64,000 nt of DNA. Source: Gracilimonas sp. GTDB lineage: Bacteria > Bacteroidota > Rhodothermia > Balneolales > Balneolaceae. The position numbers and the translations under genes are program-made. The notes beneath the pieces are model-generated. The model did not search any database. It saw only the letters and a list, made by a program, of their open reading frames with translations, and was not told the origin of the DNA. Positions within the stretch are counted from its first letter, which is position 1, and the number at the start of each line of letters is the position of its first letter. The stretch spans positions 1,488,001 to 1,552,000 of the forward strand of contig NZ_JAEPPI010000001.1 of assembly GCF_017641085.1 (NCBI RefSeq). The letters are read 5' to 3'. Positions 1-9,700 of this stretch are shown piece after piece.

Positions 1-1161
1 CTGCCGGTACCGCAATCCATCCAAAGTGTGCAATTGTACCGTAAAGGAAGCGACAACAATCCACCCATTATCGAACTTGGTTCAGCCCAAAAAATGGTCC
101 TCGCCTTTGATGAGTTATCCGACTTATCCGGCCAGTTTCGTATCACATTCACCCATCACGATCAGGATTGGGATAACAGCAATATTCCACAGGATTGGTA
201 CCTGGAGGGAATTAATGAGATTATCGTAGGCGGTGGAGAAAAGAATGAGTTAAGCGACCCTGACTTTTTTCATTATGAAACCGAATTCCCAAACAACCGG
301 CTGAAGTTTAAAATCAGCGGTAACTACATGCTTCATGTTTCGGATTTTGATTCCGGTGTGAAGCTCTTTTCCCTTCCCTTTTTCGTAACTGAAGATGCGG
401 GTGAGATACGTTCATGGGTAGAAACCATCTATAATGCCGGACAGCGATATAATGCCGTCGACCAGCCATTCAGTGAGTTTGTTTACCCGGATTTCATTGA
501 ATTTCCCCAGTTTGATTTAAGTTTCTATTTTGTTCAGAACCGATTTTGGGGTGATCAGAAACGATCCGAAAATTACGATTTCTCCGAACAGGATCGCTCA
601 CAGTTTCATCTGTCAAGAGAAAGAGCTTTCCCGGCTAATTATGATTTCATCGGGTTGAACCTCAACTCCCTGTCGGTGGACGGCAGCCAAATCATAGATG
701 TGCAATTTGGGCAGACCCCACCGTTGGTGATACTTCGGGAAGACATTCTCAACTTCACTTCCGATCCGGTTAGCAGCTGGACGTCCAACTTTGGCAATCC
801 AAAAAGCTCAACTGATTCCCGCTATGCCACCGTCAGGTTTCGTTTTCATGATGGCGGAAGATTCTCTGAAGATAAGGGCGTTTACCTGGTGGGAGATTTT
901 AATCAGTGGCTGCTTTCAGAAAATAATAAACTACGCTACAATGAGGATTCCGGGTATTGGGAAACCACTTCCCTGATAAAACAAGGAACCTACACATATA
1001 AATATGCCACAAAAGAAGGCGAACACGGCATTGATGATCTCATTTTGAGTGATACCATTACCCGCCGGAATCAGGAATATGCAAGTTTTGTGTATTTCCA
1101 GGATCCGGAATATCGTTACCAACGATTACTACAGGTTCAAATATTCCGGAGCTCGGAGTAA
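1..1161 (+). CDS. DUF5103 / type IX secretion plug-family protein, 5' end outside window
   Basis: The frame is open from base 1, so the gene starts upstream and only its last 386 codons are seen; the GTG at 28 is internal. The visible part resembles the DUF5103 family. A central beta-rich region is followed, near the end, by an early-set-like module with the phrase YLVGDFNQW, as in glycogen-binding-type folds, and then a short C-terminal strand region. DUF5103 includes the plug protein that sits against the SprA translocon of the type IX secretion system, so an envelope location is expected. The signal peptide would lie outside the window. The gene ends 8 bases before the convergent gene at 1170. 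The family call is from recognition of the sequence pattern; a T9SS role is inference. Confidence 0.75.
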   Translation: MPVPQSIQSVQLYRKGSDNNPPIIELGSAQKMVLAFDELSDLSGQFRITFTHHDQDWDNSNIPQDWYLEGINEIIVGGGEKNELSDPDFFHYETEFPNNRLKFKISGNYMLHVSDFDSGVKLFSLPFFVTEDAGEIRSWVETIYNAGQRYNAVDQPFSEFVYPDFIEFPQFDLSFYFVQNRFWGDQKRSENYDFSEQDRSQFHLSRERAFPANYDFIGLNLNSLSVDGSQIIDVQFGQTPPLVILREDILNFTSDPVSSWTSNFGNPKSSTDSRYATVRFRFHDGGRFSEDKGVYLVGDFNQWLLSENNKLRYNEDSGYWETTSLIKQGTYTYKYATKEGEHGIDDLILSDTITRRNQEYASFVYFQDPEYRYQRLLQVQIFRSSE

Positions 1162-1169
1162 CACACTCT

Positions 1170-4100
1170 TTAGAAGTCTATACCAATGGAGAAGTAGTGG
1201 ATAGGATCATCTCCAAACCCTTCTCTGCCGTATGGCCACCCAACATCATACCTGAAAGGCAGGCCAAAAACGATAGTTCGCAATCCAAAACCAGCTCCAA
1301 TCAGGATATCACCGTCATAATATGGAGCTTCAAACTGTACGGGTCCTTGTGGAGTCTGGGCCTGGTCACTGAATCGTTCTTCAGCAATTTTGAAGTCCAG
1401 CTTAGCTTTGTTAATTACAGGCTCTCCGTTATCCAATAGTCCGTAGTCAATTCGCTCGCCCCATGCGGTTCCAACATCAAGGAAAGCAGCTCCCGTGATG
1501 TTATAGAACGGGAGAATCGGGAGTGCGCCGGGAACAACGGCAGCAAAAAGAGGAAAACGGAATTCTGCATTAATTAATGAGAAATTGCTTCCGTAGATGC
1601 TGTTATAGGCATATCCACGAACCGGTAAAGCAGGTACGGTAAAGAAACTGTCCGTCAGCTTATCAAAGGAAAGTCCGTTATTACTAAACTGCTGGTTAAT
1701 CCAACCAAGCCGGCCTCCCATAAAATAGGTTTGCTTGTCTGGGCCGATGGAAGTGGCGCCCGATGCCCGCAAGGCAATGGAATACTGCCCGCTTCGTCCC
1801 AAGCCAATGTACTGTCTGAAATCAGCCAATACAGATCCAAATTGTGGAGCATTCTCACCAACACCGGGGCTGCCCGAGATTCCTATTGAATATCTACGTC
1901 CACCTCTTGGGGTTAAAAATCCGGGTAAGGTCCGATCGTTGGTAAATACAACTTCCGGGTATAGAAACAGACTTCGCTGATTATCGGGTTGGTTTGCACT
2001 CGTTGATAAACCCGCATACCGATCGCTCACTGAGCTGTAATCACGGGTAACTCCCATTGCTGAAAAGCCAAAATCGATCCGTTTAAACTTGTTAAATGGA
2101 TATTGAGCGTTTACAGAGCCACCGAATGTCCGGAACCGGATAAGTTCCCCAAAAATAGTCTGATATCTTCTGGACGTGTGAAAGTATGAACCAAACCAAT
2201 TGGTGCGATTTTTCAGGTATCCGTATTGTATGGAATAGTCACTGTTCCGCAGATCTGTTACAAAATTGGTTCCCAGTGCAATTTGGTGATCTCCCAGCAG
2301 ATCACTGATGATAAATTGCGTTTGAGCCGCTGAGCCATAAGTGGAAGCTACAAAAGTGGGGTTATATGCTATATCCGTAGAAAACTTAAGCCGGTAGTTC
2401 TTAGGTTGAAAGCGTCCATCATCCGTAATGTTATTCTCCGGAGTGAAGCTTTTAATGTCTTCCAACTCAAGCGTTGTGTCCTCCATAACTTCTGTACTGA
2501 ACACATAATTTCTGAAGTCGATTTCATCAGACTCTTGCTCTTGCTGCGCTACTTCTTCCGTGCCCTCTTCCCCTCCAGTCTCGGTTTCACCGGCTTGTTC
2601 AACTTCCTCATCAGCATTAGCAACGCGTTCGCCTTCCAGGCTCAGTCCATCGGCAAATAGTTGCTGAGCATACCGGATAGCCGGAACCCGGGTAAGTTTA
2701 CTTTCTGAAGCCCTTCGTTGTGCCCAGTAATTTTTGGAGAGCTCGCCTCCTTTATCCCGGTTGAGTGGAGACCTCAGCAAGAAAATATCGAGGTACCCTT
2801 CATTGATGGAGTTAAAAGCCAACCGTGAACCATCACCACTTATCGAGATTTGAGAGGCTCCGGTTTGTAAATTCGTTAATGGGACTGATGTCCGGGTATC
2901 CAGGTTGTATTCATAAACATTCAGGATTCCGTTCTCATCAGAGATATATACCAAGCGTCCGTCTCTGGTTGTTTGTGGGCCTTTTTCACTCCATGTAGGC
3001 GTATTGGTCAGCCTTGTGGCTGTAGTCCTGGCGTTCAGGTTTACCCGAAAGATGTCGGTTTGGTAGATGCTCTCATCACCTAACAAATCATAACTGAGCG
3101 TATAATTGTGGAGTGCTACTTTCTCTCCCCGGTCAGACACAAAGTAAAGTGTTTCTGAGTCCGTGCCCCAGGCCGGCTGCATGTCTGAGAAGAAGTCGCC
3201 GGTTACATTGATTAATTTACCGGTTTCCAGGTTGTACACAAAAATGTCCTGATAAGGACCGATGTTACCATCAAAGGCTAATTTCTTACCATCCGGTGAC
3301 CAGGCAATGGAAGCAATGGCATCCAGGTTGGGAAACTTAAGCTTATTTATTTTACCGGTGTTGTAGTTTATCAGGGCAATATCATCTCTTCCTTTTGATT
3401 TAGTTGAGATCGCAATCTGATTTCCATCCGGCGACCAGGCAATATTTGGATTCAAAATGTTCAGTTCCTCAAACTCAGGATTGTCTTCTCCCCTGATCAA
3501 CGTCTTCAGTTTTCTTCCATCAATGGCACTGATGGCTACCACATCAAAATACCCTCTCCTATTGGTAATAAAGGCTACTTTATCGCCTTGCGGAGATATG
3601 GCCGGGCTGGTATTATAAGACCCGTACTGCCCTCGTTCAGTCAGCTGATTAGCGATCATATCGGCTCGTTCCCGTTCAGCTACCTCCGGATAGTATCTTT
3701 CCTGAAGAGCATCTTGCCAGGCTTTATCCAATTCTTTAAAGTTTAGTCCCAGTGACTGTTGTAAGCCAACCTCCACACTTCTTGTGGTTTTAATTCTTTG
3801 CAGTATTTCGGCAATTTTCTGACGGCCGTATTCTTCGACCACAAAATTCCAAAACGATTGCCCGCCCCGGTAGGCATAGTACCCGCTCAGGTACTGAAGC
3901 GGAGGCAAGTAGTTATTGATTACTGCATCCCTAACATACATATCTGTATTCGTATCCCAGCCTAAGGCAGTGTACTCAGCAAGGCCCTCTTCAAACCAAA
4001 GTGGAAACTGAAGCTGAATGTTATTGCGGATAATGGAATTGATGGTACCGCCGTAAAACATATCGTTAAAAACCGCGTGAACCAGCTCGTGGTGAAGCGT

Positions 4101-4514
4101 ACGACGGAAATCGGCATAGTCTCCGGTAAAAGGGACCGTCATCCGGTTTTTCATTTTGTCAGTCACCCCGCCAATTCCCTCTGCGCTGGTAGGCAGATTT
4201 ACTACATTCGTTTGGGAGAAATCGTTGTGAGAATCATAAACGATGAGCGTTATACGATTGGATATCTCATGGTTAAAATCTTCGGACAGTTGCTTGTAGG
4301 CCGACTCGATACTTTTCGCCCCAAATTCAGCCAGCTCATAGTTCTTTTCTCCGTAGTAATACACATCGAAATGCTTGGACTGAATGTAGCGCCATTCAAA
4401 ATCCTCATAAACTACCCTGTTCTTACCAAAGGAGTAATATTGAGCCAGAGCCGGTGTACCGGACATAAATACTATTGCAGCGAGTAATACAACTGAACTA
4501 ATTTTAACTTTCAT
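1170..4514 (-). CDS. Secreted MA-type metalloprotease / TolB-like propeller / outer-membrane barrel fusion
   Basis: This 1114-residue protein begins with a signal peptide ending near Ala24. Residues about 40-290 form a gluzincin-type peptidase domain (peptidase MA-like) with HELVH at 142-146 and a downstream EEGLAEY supplying the likely third zinc ligand. Residues about 300-620 contain repeated PD40/WD40-like strands (SPDG and NPNIAWSPDG type), as in TolB. An acidic low-complexity linker near 650-690 leads to a C-terminal region that looks like an Omp85/surface-antigen beta barrel and ends in Phe (GIDF). Such proteins occur in Bacteroidota and are often labelled TolB or biopolymer transporter. 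The protein probably sits in the outer membrane. Substrate and role are unknown. It is last in a six-gene run, 18 bases after rnr. Confidence 0.8.
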   Translation of the reverse strand: MKVKISSVVLLAAIVFMSGTPALAQYYSFGKNRVVYEDFEWRYIQSKHFDVYYYGEKNYELAEFGAKSIESAYKQLSEDFNHEISNRITLIVYDSHNDFSQTNVVNLPTSAEGIGGVTDKMKNRMTVPFTGDYADFRRTLHHELVHAVFNDMFYGGTINSIIRNNIQLQFPLWFEEGLAEYTALGWDTNTDMYVRDAVINNYLPPLQYLSGYYAYRGGQSFWNFVVEEYGRQKIAEILQRIKTTRSVEVGLQQSLGLNFKELDKAWQDALQERYYPEVAERERADMIANQLTERGQYGSYNTSPAISPQGDKVAFITNRRGYFDVVAISAIDGRKLKTLIRGEDNPEFEELNILNPNIAWSPDGNQIAISTKSKGRDDIALINYNTGKINKLKFPNLDAIASIAWSPDGKKLAFDGNIGPYQDIFVYNLETGKLINVTGDFFSDMQPAWGTDSETLYFVSDRGEKVALHNYTLSYDLLGDESIYQTDIFRVNLNARTTATRLTNTPTWSEKGPQTTRDGRLVYISDENGILNVYEYNLDTRTSVPLTNLQTGASQISISGDGSRLAFNSINEGYLDIFLLRSPLNRDKGGELSKNYWAQRRASESKLTRVPAIRYAQQLFADGLSLEGERVANADEEVEQAGETETGGEEGTEEVAQQEQESDEIDFRNYVFSTEVMEDTTLELEDIKSFTPENNITDDGRFQPKNYRLKFSTDIAYNPTFVASTYGSAAQTQFIISDLLGDHQIALGTNFVTDLRNSDYSIQYGYLKNRTNWFGSYFHTSRRYQTIFGELIRFRTFGGSVNAQYPFNKFKRIDFGFSAMGVTRDYSSVSDRYAGLSTSANQPDNQRSLFLYPEVVFTNDRTLPGFLTPRGGRRYSIGISGSPGVGENAPQFGSVLADFRQYIGLGRSGQYSIALRASGATSIGPDKQTYFMGGRLGWINQQFSNNGLSFDKLTDSFFTVPALPVRGYAYNSIYGSNFSLINAEFRFPLFAAVVPGALPILPFYNITGAAFLDVGTAWGERIDYGLLDNGEPVINKAKLDFKIAEERFSDQAQTPQGPVQFEAPYYDGDILIGAGFGLRTIVFGLPFRYDVGWPYGREGFGDDPIHYFSIGIDF

Positions 4515-4532
4515 AATAGAGAGTATTAAAAG

Positions 4533-6704
4533 TTATTTGGCTAATCCGAAGTCGATTTGTCGTTTTTCCAAGTTGGTGCTTTTAACATAAACACGGATTT
4601 CATCGCCAAGCTGAAACTGTTTTCCGCTCTTGCGGCCAACCAGGGCATGGCGCTTTTCATTGAAAACGAAATAATCACTTTTCAGATCGCTCATTCTTAT
4701 CATTCCTTCACAGTAAATGTCTTTTAGGTTCACAAAAATTCCCCGTTCCATCACACCGCTGATAATTCCGTCAAATTTCTCACCGGTTTTACCGCTTAAA
4801 AACTCAACCTGCTTCAGTTTTATGGAGTCACGTTCAGCGTCAACGGCAACACGTTCGCGCTCACTGCAATGTTCTCCATCTTTTTTGAGCTGATCGTGGG
4901 TGTAAACCCTCGCTCCTGAATTGTAACCTTTTAGAAGCCGGTGCACAATAACATCAGGGTAACGGCGAATGGGACTGGTAAAGTGTGCATAGTGCCCAAA
5001 ACCCAATCCAAAGTGACCGAGATTATTCGGTGAATATTCAGCCTTAGCCATTGCCCTGAGCATTAGTCCGTTAACGATATACTCCAGGCTTGTATTTTCC
5101 ACTTTTTTGAGAAGGTCGTTGATCTTTTTAGGAGAGATTTTATCCCCGAGATCAAACTTGATTCCTATGGGTTTAACCTGCTCCGCTATGGAAGCCAGTT
5201 TCTCCTGATCCGGCTTGTCATGTACCCGGTAGAAAAATGGATACAAGTCTTTTGAGCGCTTCTTATCTGACTTTTTACGTAATTCCTCCACATGCATAGC
5301 CACTGTTTTATTGGCCATCAGCATGCATTCCTCAATCAGACGATGGGCAAAAATACGTTCCTTCAAAATTACTTTGAGCGGCTTACCGTCATCATCTAAA
5401 ACAAACTTGGGTTCAGGGGTGTCAAAGTCTATCGCTCCTTCACGGAATCGTTTGTCCAGGAGTATCCGGGCTAACTCTTCCGCCAGCTTCACCTCTTTGG
5501 CATATTTGTGATTCTTACCCTCAATCACTTCTTGAGCCTGTTCGTAAGTAAATCTCTGTTTGGAATGAATCACGGTTTCCTCCACAGAGTAATCAACCAG
5601 CTTGCCATTCGGGGCAATTTCCATAAAGCAGCTGTAGGTCAGCTTGTCTTCATTAGGGCGCAAACTGCACACACCATTACTCAGCACTTCCGGGAGCATA
5701 GGAATCACACGATCCACTAAATAAACGCTTGTTCCCCGGCTGTGTGCTTCTTCATCCAGCACGGTTTTTGGGGTGAGGTAATGCGTTACATCGGCAATAT
5801 GAACCCCCAGGTAATAGTTTCCATTATCCAGCTTTTTGATGCTCAGCGCATCATCAAAATCCTTGGCATCTTCCGGGTCGATGGTAAAAACATTCTCGTC
5901 TCTTAAATCCCGGCGTCTGTGGCATTCCTCTTCGGGAATCTCGGTTGGAATCTGGTTAGCATACTCCTCCACTTGTTTGGGAAATTCAGCAACCATGTCA
6001 TTTTCAGCCAGTATGGATAATACGTTGGCATCATTTGAACCCGATTTTCCTAAAACCGATTTGATACGGGCTTCCGGTAACGCTTTGGGGTGAACCCAGT
6101 TCACAAGCTCAAATATAACCTTGTCGCCATCCTCAGCTCCATTTACGAATTCCGGAAGTACAAAGAAGTTGGTATGAACCGATTTCTTATCCGATTCAAT
6201 CACAAAATTCTCTTTACTGACTTTTGTAAGTGTACCTACATAAAAGTCTTTGCCCCGTTCCAGTATTTCCAGGATTTTACCCCGGGGTTGGCCGGAGCCC
6301 TTTTTCTGCCCGGTTATCTTAACCCGAACTTTATCATCGTTCAGAGCCGTTCCTACATCGCGGGATGAAATCATTATATCCTGATCCAGCTCATCGGTAA
6401 TTACATAACCGGTTCCGCGGACTGAGATATCAATCTTTCCTTCAACAACATGGGACGAACCCGAGGACTTCTTTGCCTTCTTCCTGGTGTTTTTCCCAAG
6501 AAAAACATAATTGTCTTTTCGGCTGATGGTGTTTTGATTAGCCAGCCGGCCCAGTGATTTGTCCAGCCGTTTTATCTCGTTATTACTTTCTAACCGAAGT
6601 ACGCTAATAATTTGCTCTCTTGTTAGCTTACCGTCGGGGCTGTTTTTCAATAAATCAACAACCAGGTCTTCAAATTTACTTAGTCTTTCTTTCTTACTAC
6701 TCAT
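4533..6704 (-). CDS. rnr: Ribonuclease R
   Basis: This 723-residue protein is a processive 3'-to-5' exoribonuclease of the RNase II/R family, which degrades structured RNA in the cytoplasm. An N-terminal winged-helix-like segment (about 1-70) is followed by cold-shock OB folds. The RNB catalytic domain carries the metal-binding aspartates in the stretch DPEDAKDFDD (276-285), and a C-terminal S1 domain starts near 640 (FDGIISGVMERGIFVNL). The length matches the family. A basic, Ser/Lys-rich segment near 72-85 follows the N-terminal module. The gene lies 10 bases after tamB and 18 bases before the protease-barrel gene, so co-transcription is likely. The identification is secure. Confidence 0.95.
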   Translation of the reverse strand: MSSKKERLSKFEDLVVDLLKNSPDGKLTREQIISVLRLESNNEIKRLDKSLGRLANQNTISRKDNYVFLGKNTRKKAKKSSGSSHVVEGKIDISVRGTGYVITDELDQDIMISSRDVGTALNDDKVRVKITGQKKGSGQPRGKILEILERGKDFYVGTLTKVSKENFVIESDKKSVHTNFFVLPEFVNGAEDGDKVIFELVNWVHPKALPEARIKSVLGKSGSNDANVLSILAENDMVAEFPKQVEEYANQIPTEIPEEECHRRRDLRDENVFTIDPEDAKDFDDALSIKKLDNGNYYLGVHIADVTHYLTPKTVLDEEAHSRGTSVYLVDRVIPMLPEVLSNGVCSLRPNEDKLTYSCFMEIAPNGKLVDYSVEETVIHSKQRFTYEQAQEVIEGKNHKYAKEVKLAEELARILLDKRFREGAIDFDTPEPKFVLDDDGKPLKVILKERIFAHRLIEECMLMANKTVAMHVEELRKKSDKKRSKDLYPFFYRVHDKPDQEKLASIAEQVKPIGIKFDLGDKISPKKINDLLKKVENTSLEYIVNGLMLRAMAKAEYSPNNLGHFGLGFGHYAHFTSPIRRYPDVIVHRLLKGYNSGARVYTHDQLKKDGEHCSERERVAVDAERDSIKLKQVEFLSGKTGEKFDGIISGVMERGIFVNLKDIYCEGMIRMSDLKSDYFVFNEKRHALVGRKSGKQFQLGDEIRVYVKSTNLEKRQIDFGLAK

Positions 6705-6714
6705 TCAAATATTC

Positions 6715-9700
6715 TTATGCGGGATCTCGTCCCTCTATGTTTTCTGTTATTTCTTCTTGATTCTGTTCTTTTTCTTTAACGCCAAATAGCTTTCTGAAAG
6801 GCGAAAGCAACCGATTGAAAAATTCATCCCAGGTATTGAAACTTACTTTGGCTTCAAGGCCTACACCATTTATTTCCTGAGATTGTTGTGATTGTTCGGT
6901 GCTGCTAATGGTTCCGAAGGTAAGATCCTGGCGGTGGAAAGCCGTTACTGCAAAGGTGCGGTTTATTCTAAAGGTAGCACCAAGATCTCCAATATTTGAT
7001 TGTCTTCCTGTGATTTGTCCTTCCCGGCGAAGTATTATTTTGTCATTGTAAAGCCGTAGCGCTACTCCAAGGTCAACTTGGTTATATGTATTTAAGTTAA
7101 AATCTACATCTAAACTACTCAAATCACTGTTCAATAACGAATTTACCTGATTTGATAACAATGGGTTAATAACCTGGCTCGAAAGCAATGGATTCAGCAC
7201 CGCTGCACTGCCCGATAAATTTTCTCCAAAGGGATTGGCTTGAGGGTCACCTGCTGAAGAAACCGGTATAAAATCTCCCATAAGCATAAAGTTGGTGGCC
7301 TGAATTAACTTCAGGCTTTCATCCCTGTTAATGGAGGCCAGCTGGGTGGACAGCGTTGAGCTTTGTTGCGACTCAAAGGTATTGGGCAAACGGAAAAAGA
7401 AATTATTTTCAATACTGGTTAGGGTTCCACCGATATTCAGCACTAATTCTACAGGCACCCGTTGGGCATTTTCAGGATCCCTGGAGCCGGTGCTGCTCAG
7501 GGTGTTAATATCAGGCCGGGCACGATAAATGGCATTCAGGTTCAGGCGTGCATTTGCAGGATCTCCCTCCCAGATAATGGTACCGCCTGATTCCAGCTCG
7601 AAACGGCGGGTAAAGATATCGCCACTCACAAACTGGTAGTTCCCGCCCGTTATATCAAAGCGGCCAAACATGGATACCTGTTCGTCTTCCAGCAATATGC
7701 GCAAGCGACCGGTACCATCGGCTGTTACGATATCGCCGGTAACCGGATCGAAAATCAGTTGTACTGTCATCGGGTTGGTAGCCACAAACTGCAGATCTAA
7801 AGTAAAACGCTCAGCAAAGGTAAGCTCCTCTTCCGGCTGGCCCTGTTCGTCATTAATTCGATTTCGGGAATTAGTGGAATTTACACCTGACCGTAAATCG
7901 TCCACGTCAAAAGAGTTCACGAAACGTATAAACCGGTTGTCTTCATTAAATTCCGTTTCCTCCAATAATGGGATGGAAATCTGTGAAAAATCAGATATAA
8001 CAATCGGCTCTTCGGTGCGAAGCACCGGATTCATATTGGTACCGGAAATGGTGACCGTGCTGGAGCCATAGGCCTGTCCAAAAAATGCCACGGTTGGGTC
8101 GAATGAGCTATTCAGGAACTGAAACTCATCCATATCCAGGCTTATCCGAAGGCTGTCGGTTGGACCAAAATTATTTAAATCATAAAAACCGCTCAGAATG
8201 GCACTACCACCTGAAGGATCAATAAAGTAGATATCATTAAAAGTGAAGCCTTCGTACCGGTTAAAGGTTAAACTACCCTGTGCATAGTAGTAGGTATCCA
8301 GAAATTGGGGGCGGATATAAGCGGCATCTTCAGTACCCACAATAAATTCTGATTCAAAATCATAGTTCTCCAGATTTCCCCAGATTTTACCCGTTCCGTT
8401 AGCCAGCCCCGCAGCTTCAGCAAACACCTTTGGACCTATGTACGGTAAAATCCACATGTCAATATTCTCAAACTCTATATCAAATTGATAAAGCGAGTCA
8501 ACAGCCGGGAAATTACCTTCTTTTGGAGCAAGGACGTACCCGTCTATATTAAAGTTCTGCCCTTTACGATCGTTGTTGGCATAATATTGGGGGTATTTGG
8601 CCGAATCCGTACTTACGGAGATATTAGTATCAAAACGGTCTAAGGATTGATTGTATCGGCTGGTGAGCAGGATATCACCGAAAAGTGTGTTGTCCAGGTT
8701 AAAGGCTTCAACATCAATTTCTCCCTGGATGGTCGGTACCGTAGTCAGCGTTCGGGTGGTGAATTTACCGTTTACTATTCCCCCAAACCGGACTCTTCCC
8801 CCTATCAAATCTGAAAGACGGCCAAGGTTCACGTCTCCAATGTTATAGTTAACTGAATCTTCCGTAGAGCTGCTGAAGGTGCCGTTTACCTGTACAAACT
8901 GGGAGTCGCTTTCAAAGACAAAATCGTTCAGCGTTAATTTTTCATCCGATTGATAGCGAAGCATGGGGGTTCCTTCATTGGCCCATCTAAAGGTGCCGGT
9001 ACCCAACGTAAAATCATGGATGAATAAGGAAATTGCCTCTTCCGAAATGTCCCCTCCGGCATGGAAAGAGAATGAAGCATCATCTGCCAACTCCCGAATA
9101 TTACTTCTCAGCTCAACGGAATCCTGGTTGAAATTAGCTGCAAAATCAAAATCCCTGCCTACTATTGAGTTATAATCAATTTGAGCTGCATTGGCCTGAA
9201 ACTGAAGTCCGGAAAAGTCTTTCAGGTCCGCCTCCCTCCTGAAGCCTCCTGTGGTCTGTATCATCAAAGAGTCGGCTTCAAAGTCCCGGATTCTCGTCTT
9301 ACTATCTATCAGGGTAGCATTAAAAAGCAGTCGCTGAGAATTCACATTCACCGTTGAATTGATACGGGCAGAAGTTGAAATATGTGGAAAACTCGGGAAG
9401 TATGAGGTAATCAGCCCAAGGTTTTTCAATCTCCCGGAGATAGTAAGGTTTTGGTTACGGCTGATTTGGGTGGAATCTTTAATGGTCGTCAAACTATCAA
9501 AAGCGATTTCTTCCCTCACCCGGTTGGTAAAATAGCGGCTCCATTGCTCGCTGAGAACCAGCAGGTCAGCCGGTACGAAATCCCCTTGCACGGTGGCATC
9601 AAAGGCGGTGGATGTCATACGCAGAATTCGCTGTTGGGCATCGGGCTCGTTGAAATCAACATATATTTGGTGGCGACCCAGTGTATCATCCCCGGCCACT

